A stretch of 64,000 nucleotides of DNA from Cyclobacterium qasimii M12-11B. GTDB taxonomy: Bacteria > Bacteroidota > Bacteroidia > Cytophagales > Cyclobacteriaceae. The translations under genes and the position numbers were made by a program. The stretch is taken from positions 1 through 64,000 of the forward strand of contig NZ_ATNM01000137.1 in assembly GCF_000427295.1 (NCBI RefSeq), written 5' to 3'. The first letter of the stretch is position 1, and each line of letters starts with the position of its first letter. Shown here piece after piece: positions 9,773 to 17,149 of the stretch. A model generated the notes under the pieces. The model saw only the letters and a program-made list of their open reading frames with translations, had not been told where the DNA came from and did no database searches.

Positions 9773-10905
9773 TTAATTGGAGGAAACGGTTCTAAAACCA
9801 GTGTGTTCCAAACCAGTATCGGCAGAAGATTTCATTTTACCACTTACTCTATAGCCTTCACAGTAAGACACATTGCACAAGAAAGACCCACCTTTTACTA
9901 CTCTTTTGGGAACAGTAGGTTCTTGAGGATCATAACTGTCTTTTGGGCCTTGAGGATTCACGGAAACTTCATCCGTTATCTTGCTATAATAATCTTCACG
10001 GTACCAGTCATTGGTCCACTCCCAAACATTTCCGGCCATGTCATACAATCCATATGGATTAGGGTCAAAGGATTTAGCTGGAGCCAAACCTGTAAATCCA
10101 TCTACACCTTTATCCGTCACTGGAAAATCTCCTTGCCAGATATTCGCCATAAATCCACTTTTTTCTACAGGATCATCTCCCCAAGGGAAAGATTTTTCTT
10201 CAAGCCCACCTCTGGCGGCATATTCCCATTCAGCTTCTGTCGGCAATCTTTTCCCTGCCCATTTTGCATAGGCCATGGCATCGTCCCATGCCACTTGTAC
10301 CACCGGGTAATTTTCTTTACCTTCTATACTACTTCCTGGGCCTTGAGGCATTCTCCAACTTGCTCCTGGCGTCCACTCCCACCACTGCGCAGCATTGTTT
10401 AGCGGAATGGGTTGATTTGGCGAATGAAAGGTAAGAGAAGCAGCTACAAGTACGTCATCTGGTGGCCTAGGCGTTCCGGGAGGCAATTGTTTTTTATTTC
10501 TTCCCAATCTGGTTTCTTTTCTGCTATCGTTACATATCCGGTAGCTTCTACAAATGCTGCAAATTGGGCATTGGTCACTTCTGTTTCGTCTATCCAAAAA
10601 CCATCTACCTTGGCTTTATGAGCAGGAAGCTCATCAGCTCTACCGCGATCATCCGTAGATCCTCGGGTAAATTCGCCACCTTCAATCCAAACCATCCCAT
10701 CGTGTGTAATGGGTGCATCCCGCTCTTCGATAGCTCCTGAGGCAGCATTAGCAGAAGGGTTAAACCTATCTGGAATAGTACCATGACAATTTTCTATTTC
10801 TCCACTTTCTACTTCAACTTCTTCTTTATTATTCGAAGAAGAACAAGAAAATAGCGTAAAGGCCAAAAGGCCTATTAGAGGCATAAATTTTAATCTATTG
10901 ATCAT
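9773..10905 (-). pseudogene. Formylglycine-generating enzyme (SUMF1/FGE), lipoprotein, frameshifted
   Basis: The N-terminal ORF (10444-10905) has a lipobox LFSC (Cys21), MVWIEGGEFTRGST and [21 protein letters not shown]. The C-terminal ORF (9773-10597) continues with [34 protein letters not shown] and [16 protein letters not shown]. The two cysteines spaced four residues apart in LCNVSYC match the catalytic pair of true FGEs, so this should be an oxygen-dependent sulfatase activator rather than a generic SUMF1-domain protein. Reading breaks in an A6 tract (T6 at 10490-10495). One more A restores [20 protein letters not shown]. The total is about 375 aa. As a lipoprotein it would modify sulfatases after export. 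Its place among sulfatase genes supports the call. Confidence 0.88.
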
Positions 10906-11014
10906 TTCTAGGTAATTAAATTAAATCAACTTACAATTTAAAGAAGTTAAGGGCAAACACCTATACTTCCATCTATTTTTTGATGAACGCACAAATTATA
11001 CATTTTGGATACGC

Positions 11015-12907
11015 TTACCATGTTCCATCCAAGTAAGCTAACCTACGCTTGACTTCGTCGTTTACTACTTTTAGCTCCAAAGACGCTGAAGAAAATCTTT
11101 TACCATATGGACTATGGTCTTTAAAGTAAACCAATGTATTCAAGCCTATCAAACTCGCTACAGGGTCGGTTGATTCATTAAGCCATCGGGTCAGTGCTGG
11201 CATCGGGTTTCTTAGCCCTATCCTCCCAGAAAGTTCAATGGCCTTTAATTGTACGATAGCAGATGTTTCATTTTTAAAGTCAGGAAGCCGGGCATAATCA
11301 ACCCCCATTTTTTTACCAAAGGTACAAGCCACTGTATAAGCCCAGTACCTTTCCAACTCGTCTCCACTATTTATGCTTTCAATAACCTTGTCATTGACTT
11401 CATCCCAGTCCCTGGTGGCCCAGTCAGAAATAGCTATTAATTCCTTAAGTTTTTCGTGATGCTTCTCTCCAAATTCAACAGGATTTTCCATGGCACTATT
11501 GACCAAAATGTTTTCAGGGAAAAATCCCAAGTCATTTTTTTCAAGCATCCATTTATCAAGTCGTCTCCGCAGGTCTTTTAAAACTATCTTTTGATTTGCT
11601 GCCAGGTTTTTTGTTTCGAAGGGATCTTCCTCCAGATTATAAAGCCTTTCTACCGGTTTGCCTTTGAAGAATGCTGCCTCTTGTGGATTCAATTCTCCTT
11701 CATTGAAAAGCGTTCTCCAGGAGGCAAAAGCCATCATCTTATAACGGTAATTGTTTTGCAAACCATCTGGATAATAGGGTTGGTAGCTTCGGATGTACTT
11801 CCATTTCCCTTTCCTTACAGACCTCACCATTTCATACTTTTCATCAAATCGATCTGCATGCCCATAGGTTTCATCCCTTTTTTCAAGCGTTGTCTTATTC
11901 AAGCCACCACCCAAAAACGGTTGGCCATCCATTTGTTCTGGCACTTCCAATCCTGCAAGCTGTAAGACGGTAGGTGCGAAATCAATAAAACTCACAAATG
12001 CCTGTGGTTTTTCTTGTACCGCATAAGGCACTAGCTCTTTGAAGTTTTCAGGGATTCGGACAACCAAAGGAACGTTAAGGCCCGTCTCGTTCAAATAGCC
12101 TTTACTACCGGGCAAAACTCCACCATGGTCTCCGAAATAGAAAACAAAAGTATTTTCAAGTTCCCCTGCTTCAGCTAATTCTTCGATTTTCTTTCCAACC
12201 CATTCATCTATCTCTCTTATTTTATCTCTATGATAAGCAACAGTGTACCTAAACAAGGGTGTATCTGGGAATTGAGGAAATAAAAACACTTGTGCAGGAT
12301 CATCCTGGACCTTGTGCTCCATCATCACATCGTTTGTAAAGTGCAACCTGCTTTCATGGGTTTCATGAAAGGTTTCCTGATGGAAAAACGGCTGATTTTC
12401 TTCCGGCCTTTTTTGCCAGGTGGCTTTTAATGAAGAGTTGTCCCAAACATTGTCCTTCTCCACCGCATTGTAATCCTTCTTCGCATTGTTTGTGGTATAA
12501 TATCCCGCCTTTCTAAGGTAGGCTGGAAACATTTCCAATCCCTCAGGCATAGGTGCAATTTTGATTTTCCGGTGCAGGTGCATACCTGTTCTCGTAGTAA
12601 GTGTACCTGTGATAAGCGTACTTCTGGCCACTGAACATACCGGTGCATTCGAAAATGCATTGGGGTAAAGCAGGCCAGACTCCAGCATTTTCTCAATATT
12701 TGGAGTTTCCACACCATTGGGATCAAAAAGCTTCATAAAGTGCTTTGAGTTGTCTTCAGAAATTAGAAAGACAATGTTCGGAGTGGCGGGTACTGGTTTA
12801 TCTATTTCATTGGCTTTCACGCTTTCACTATCCATAAATGCCATGGACAATAACAAGCCTAGGGTGAACTGAAATCTGTTTTTTGACAAAAGTTTTAGTG
12901 AAACCAT
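11015..12907 (-). CDS. S1-family sulfatase with C-terminal helical repeat domain
   Basis: The 630-aa protein has a weak signal peptide (cleavage about VKA, residue 32) and a sulfatase domain to about residue 470: LISEDNS metal motif, CSVAR at 91-95, NNAKKDY and FYFGDHGG. Residue 93 is Val where the sulfatase signature C-x-[PA]-x-R wants Pro or Ala, so formylglycine conversion may be altered. A further 150 residues form amphipathic helices (SDWATRDWDEVNDKVIESIN; LKAIELSGRIGLRNPMPALT) that look like HEAT-type repeats. This tail is seen in a subset of sulfatases. It lies 109 bp upstream of the FGE gene and 10 bp after the lyase-like gene, in the same operon. Confidence 0.9.
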   Translation of the reverse strand: MVSLKLLSKNRFQFTLGLLLSMAFMDSESVKANEIDKPVPATPNIVFLISEDNSKHFMKLFDPNGVETPNIEKMLESGLLYPNAFSNAPVCSVARSTLITGTLTTRTGMHLHRKIKIAPMPEGLEMFPAYLRKAGYYTTNNAKKDYNAVEKDNVWDNSSLKATWQKRPEENQPFFHQETFHETHESRLHFTNDVMMEHKVQDDPAQVFLFPQFPDTPLFRYTVAYHRDKIREIDEWVGKKIEELAEAGELENTFVFYFGDHGGVLPGSKGYLNETGLNVPLVVRIPENFKELVPYAVQEKPQAFVSFIDFAPTVLQLAGLEVPEQMDGQPFLGGGLNKTTLEKRDETYGHADRFDEKYEMVRSVRKGKWKYIRSYQPYYPDGLQNNYRYKMMAFASWRTLFNEGELNPQEAAFFKGKPVERLYNLEEDPFETKNLAANQKIVLKDLRRRLDKWMLEKNDLGFFPENILVNSAMENPVEFGEKHHEKLKELIAISDWATRDWDEVNDKVIESINSGDELERYWAYTVACTFGKKMGVDYARLPDFKNETSAIVQLKAIELSGRIGLRNPMPALTRWLNESTDPVASLIGLNTLVYFKDHSPYGKRFSSASLELKVVNDEVKRRLAYLDGTW

Positions 12908-12917
12908 TTTTGAATTA

Positions 12918-14639
12918 TTATGAGATCTTTATGCTGTGTTGAAAAGGCGTGAAACCTGTAAGAAACACGGTAGGCGATTCCATTTTAGGCAATGCTCCTC
13001 TAATGGCGATCCATTTGTGCTGGTATAATCCAGGTCCAAAATTAATGGTAGAACCATTTCCTGTATACTTACCCATTCCTTCTTTTAGAAACACAGCATC
13101 CTCCACGCCTTCATGAGGAACCGTTCCTGAAAATGTGCCTCCTTGCCTGAATATCAATTCCAGGGCAACCGGAACCTTGTCTGTCCCAGTAATTTCAATG
13201 TCAATTAAAAACCCATCCCCTTCTTCCTGTATGGTGACCGTATTGGTCAATTCCTGAATTTCAGATTGTCTACGCTGACTCCTAGGCATATTTGACCAAA
13301 CCCCATCCCCAGGGATATCTTCTTTTGGGAATGGTTGATAGTAAGGACCTGTCAATTTACTAGTGAGAATATATTTGCCATTCTCCACTTTATAAGAGTC
13401 AGCTGAGAACTGCCCCTTCCCAAAGAAGGCACTTGCAAACCTCATGCCCTGAAGCATAAGCTCCTTTTTGTGAAAAGTAAAGAAAACAGAACTACCGGAA
13501 AGAATTGAGGCATCATAAGGCCCTCTCCTAACCCTCATTAAATTGGAATTGCTAAATTCTTTGGCATAATTTATAGGCAAAGCTTTTGCTGGTGGCAATT
13601 CCTTCCAAAGAGAGGGGTCTTCCAGGAAATAGTATAGAAAACCAGTGGCTCTTTTAAAAGAAGTTTCCTCAATCAACCTACAAGCTGCCGCAAACTGACC
13701 GTCTCCGGTTTTCAAAGCCATATAACGAAAAGGATAATAATAATTCTGCAAGAAGCCAATGATAGAATTGTCCTGTCTTCCTGAAGCTTCTGTTACAATC
13801 TCTCCATTAGGATGAATGAAATACAGGTTCATTTTCAGGTTTTTGAACACATAATCTAAAAGCTCCGGTTTATCAAAGCCTCTGGCAATGCTTATCAATA
13901 CCCTATCGCTTAATGAAGAATAAATATAACTACTTTTCTCCTGAAATTGTCCATCTTCATCCAGGTCTATCTGCTCAGCAAGCCATTCTTCAGCCCTTAA
14001 ACGATAGCCTGGATCTGGGTTGATTTTATATAATTCTGTCAGTCCCGAGCTCACCACCCAACGGTGATTGGGCGTATGGATGCCACCAACTTTTAATGCT
14101 TCTCCAGCATTCATAAGAAATTGCTTCAGTGGTGTCAATACACTTTGCTTTTCTACAACTTCAGATTTGTCCAGAAGTCGCCAAACAGGTGCTAGCCACT
14201 TTACTATAAAACCTGTATCAGGCGTGGAGTGAAAATTAGTAGACACCAGGTCAATTGTTCCATCCTCATGCTGTAATGTCAAAAAATAATCACAGGATAA
14301 AGCCAATTTTTTCCGCAATTCCTGGTCATTGTAAAAGGCGGATTCCGGGCTAACCAAAGCGCAAATACCGGCTCTCAGGAAAGAGGTGATAGAATGGGCA
14401 GTAGCCATCTCATAGCCGTCTAATACGGCCCCATAGTGAGGAGAACTTTGGTCATTAATGTATCTTTCCAAGATACTTCGAACTCCAAGATCATTGTTGG
14501 AGATCATCTGAAGTAACCAATCAGGCTTACTGTTTTCTGGATTTTGAGAAGAGGAATTAAATGGATTTATGGACAAAGAGGCAAATGGAGCCAAAAGTGT
14601 TAATGTTCCATTTTTCCTAATGAAAGCTCTGCGCTTCAT
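12918..14639 (-). CDS. Putative polysaccharide lyase with alpha-toroid and beta-sandwich (heparinase II/III-like)
   Basis: The 573-aa protein begins with KRRAFIRKNGTLTLLAP, a twin-arginine-like leader. Residues about 40-330 are helical repeats with TAHSITSFLRAG, TPDTGFIVKW and GGIHTPNHRWVVSSGL. Residues about 340-573 are beta-rich (GKGQFSADSYKVENGKYIL; GPGLYQHKWIAIRGALP). The architecture and the Asn-His-Arg run resemble heparinase II/III-type lyases, which cleave uronate-containing glycans by beta-elimination with Asn/His/Tyr/Arg residues. Assignment to a CAZy family is not possible by eye. It is the first gene of the operon with three sulfatases and FGE, consistent with attack on a sulfated uronate polymer. 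The upstream 268 bp (14640-14908) should hold the operon promoter; no consensus was found. Confidence 0.6.
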   Translation of the reverse strand: MKRRAFIRKNGTLTLLAPFASLSINPFNSSSQNPENSKPDWLLQMISNNDLGVRSILERYINDQSSPHYGAVLDGYEMATAHSITSFLRAGICALVSPESAFYNDQELRKKLALSCDYFLTLQHEDGTIDLVSTNFHSTPDTGFIVKWLAPVWRLLDKSEVVEKQSVLTPLKQFLMNAGEALKVGGIHTPNHRWVVSSGLTELYKINPDPGYRLRAEEWLAEQIDLDEDGQFQEKSSYIYSSLSDRVLISIARGFDKPELLDYVFKNLKMNLYFIHPNGEIVTEASGRQDNSIIGFLQNYYYPFRYMALKTGDGQFAAACRLIEETSFKRATGFLYYFLEDPSLWKELPPAKALPINYAKEFSNSNLMRVRRGPYDASILSGSSVFFTFHKKELMLQGMRFASAFFGKGQFSADSYKVENGKYILTSKLTGPYYQPFPKEDIPGDGVWSNMPRSQRRQSEIQELTNTVTIQEEGDGFLIDIEITGTDKVPVALELIFRQGGTFSGTVPHEGVEDAVFLKEGMGKYTGNGSTINFGPGLYQHKWIAIRGALPKMESPTVFLTGFTPFQHSIKIS

Positions 14640-14908
14640 AAATTATCGTGGATTTTGGTTGATTTTGGGAAACAATAAAGGCTAAATATACATTATTTTT
14701 AGAATAGGAAAAGCCTAAAAAGTTTCTTTTTAAAGTGCTGCCTATTACTAGAAATAAGCATAAACCAGTCTTTTGAATATTGCTTTCAAGCAAAAAAAAT
14801 ATCCTTCGCTACTTTTCAACTAAAGCCATTCGTGCTGATCCACCGCCAACGCTCAACCTAACTATCTATGAAAATTTATAAAAATCAGGATCCTAAACTT
14901 ATCCCTTA

Positions 14909-17107
14909 TTAAAGAATTAATAACCCACAGGCCCTGAGCTCATCTCTCATTGTAGCAGTGAAGAACTGATCAAAATGCTCAAATTTCTCTTCATAGCTAT
15001 TTATAAACTGTCCGTAGGTAATTGGTCTACCCGATTTTTCCATCTCACCGAGAATTCTAAGCAGCCAATCAGCCACATTTTGCACTAGGGTAAAGTCTAC
15101 AATGGCTGATGTAGTATGAAAAGTAAGCAAAACCCTGGTGTAGGTTTTCTTTTTCTTTCGAATAAGTTTTTCTGAAACAATTGGCATATTCCCTAACCAG
15201 ACCATCTTCGCGCCATTTTTCGGAGAATTACTGTCCTCTTTTTCAAGACAGGTCACTATGTATTCTGGCCCTATCGTTGGTCTTGGGACATTGAAGTCAA
15301 ACCAATCCTGTAAAGGAAAATCAAAACCAATTCCGTGCATGAAGTTGAACAAAGACTTCTTCAATCCATAACTAAATTTGGAATGGTCGATCCCAGTTTT
15401 GTCTTTGAATGCAATGTCATTGTTGGCAAAAGAAACCGGGTTTTGATTTGGAATTATGTGGTACTTCTCTGGTTCCAATCCAATTGGGCTGTGGGCCGTC
15501 AAAGCAAATTGATGCCAAAACCCAGACCTCAATACCCCTTCTTCAAAAAGTTGCCTAACCATTTCCAGGCTGTCAACGGTCTCCTGAATAGTCTGTGTAG
15601 GGTATCCGTACATTAAATAGGCATGCACCATTATTCCAGCTTCGGTGAAATTCCTCGTCACCTGAGCCACCTGCTCTACTGTAACCCCTTTGTCAATCAA
15701 TTTCAACAGCCGGTCAGAAGCCACTTCCAAACCTCCTGATATGGCAATACATCCTGAAGCGCTTAACAAAAGACATAGATCAAGCGAAAAACTCTTTTCG
15801 AACCGAATGTTTGTCCACCAGGTAAGTGTAAGTTTTCGCTTAATAATCTCCAATGCCACCGCCCGCATCAACGCTGGTGGTGCGGCTTCATCCACAAAAT
15901 GAAACCCACTTTCACCGGTTTCTTTTACCAATTGCTCCATGCGATCAACCAGTATATTTGCTGTCAGTGGTTCGTACAATTTAATATAGTCAAGAGATAT
16001 ATCGCAAAAAGTACACTTGCCCCAATAGCAGCCATGCGCCATGGTGAGCTTATTCCACCTGCCATCGCTCCACAAGCTATGCATGGGATTGGCAATCTCT
16101 ATAACAGAGATATAATGGTCTAAGGGTAAATCACTATAATCGGGTGTACCCAATTCACTTTGCTTGTAATCACTTTCAACGGATTTGTTGTTGTAGATTA
16201 CTTTCTCTCCATCAAAATAAAAAGTACGTTTTAACTTAGTGCCCGCCTTTAAAGGAAATGCATCATTCTCGATGAGTCTCAAAAGTATTTCTATTGGTCT
16301 TTCGCCATCATCCAGGCAAATGAAATCAATAAAGTCAAAGACCCTGGGATCAGAAATTGTTCTTAATTCGGTATTTGGAAAACCCCCACCCATTATAATT
16401 TTCACCGATGGGTACTGCTTTTTAATGTATTGTCCACAGCGAAAAGCACTGTACAGGTTGCCAGGAAAAGGAACAGAGATACCAACCAGCTTTGGCTGCA
16501 CCTCTTTCATTTTGCTATCTAATATGGATAAACTTATTTGATCAATATAGGTTAACTCCGCATTCAATTGTTCATGAAGACCATCGAAATTATTGGCACT
16601 TTGACCCAAGGACTCGGCATAACGGCTAAATCCAAATTTAGGATCCACACACTCCACGATAAAGTCTGACAAATCCTCCAAATATAGGGTAGCGAGGTGC
16701 TTCGCTCTATCTTGCATCCCCATGTTCCCAAAGGCATAATCAAGGTCATCCAATTGCTCAAACCTGGATGCTTTGGGTAGAAAATTATCCGTGCAAATCT
16801 TCCTGGCCAAAGTGGCGTTATTTCCCTGAAGGAACAGTATCACTGCATCTATAGACTGAATGTAAGTTTCTTTAAGGGCAAAGATCCTGTGGGCATTTTC
16901 AGAGTCTATTTTCTTGTTTTGATTGGCTAATGTGAAGATTTCACCCAGTCCTTTTTTACAAAAAACAGCCTGAATAACATCTATACCAAGATCCATCTGG
17001 TAACTGCTAATCCCTTTGGTATTCAAAAAACCTTTAAGGTAAGCAGTGCCCGGGTAAGGGGTATTTAATTGTGTAAATGGAGGGGTAATTAAAAGCAATT
17101 CTTTCAA
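14909..17107 (-). CDS. B12-binding-domain radical SAM protein with CX4CX2C cluster motif
   Basis: The 732-aa protein starts at a TTG (17107): an in-frame stop lies five codons upstream, and LLLITPPFTQLNTPYPGTAY is the usual beginning of the cobalamin-binding fold. GISVPFPGNLYSAF and VKIIMGGGFPNTE (about 230-250) belong to the Rossmann-like part. The radical SAM cluster is HGCYWGKCTFCD (about 363): three Cys spaced CX4CX2C, where the family standard is CX3CX2C. ISGGLEVASDRLLKLIDKG and AYLMYGYPTQT follow as the barrel strands. The substrate is unknown: such proteins methylate or rearrange unactivated carbons. No partner gene is adjacent; DUF5686 lies 42 bp upstream in the same direction and may be co-transcribed. 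Confidence 0.85.
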   Translation of the reverse strand: MKELLLITPPFTQLNTPYPGTAYLKGFLNTKGISSYQMDLGIDVIQAVFCKKGLGEIFTLANQNKKIDSENAHRIFALKETYIQSIDAVILFLQGNNATLARKICTDNFLPKASRFEQLDDLDYAFGNMGMQDRAKHLATLYLEDLSDFIVECVDPKFGFSRYAESLGQSANNFDGLHEQLNAELTYIDQISLSILDSKMKEVQPKLVGISVPFPGNLYSAFRCGQYIKKQYPSVKIIMGGGFPNTELRTISDPRVFDFIDFICLDDGERPIEILLRLIENDAFPLKAGTKLKRTFYFDGEKVIYNNKSVESDYKQSELGTPDYSDLPLDHYISVIEIANPMHSLWSDGRWNKLTMAHGCYWGKCTFCDISLDYIKLYEPLTANILVDRMEQLVKETGESGFHFVDEAAPPALMRAVALEIIKRKLTLTWWTNIRFEKSFSLDLCLLLSASGCIAISGGLEVASDRLLKLIDKGVTVEQVAQVTRNFTEAGIMVHAYLMYGYPTQTIQETVDSLEMVRQLFEEGVLRSGFWHQFALTAHSPIGLEPEKYHIIPNQNPVSFANNDIAFKDKTGIDHSKFSYGLKKSLFNFMHGIGFDFPLQDWFDFNVPRPTIGPEYIVTCLEKEDSNSPKNGAKMVWLGNMPIVSEKLIRKKKKTYTRVLLTFHTTSAIVDFTLVQNVADWLLRILGEMEKSGRPITYGQFINSYEEKFEHFDQFFTATMRDELRACGLLIL

Positions 17108-17149
17108 TGGGTTTGTTTTTTAGCAAATACAAAAGTAAGTGAAAACAAT

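Noticed and set aside
5513-10495. Programmed ribosomal frameshifting
   Set aside because: A6 tracts alone lack a clear slippery heptamer plus a downstream structure, and the affected families are not known to use it. Homopolymer error, decay or transcriptional slippage is simpler.
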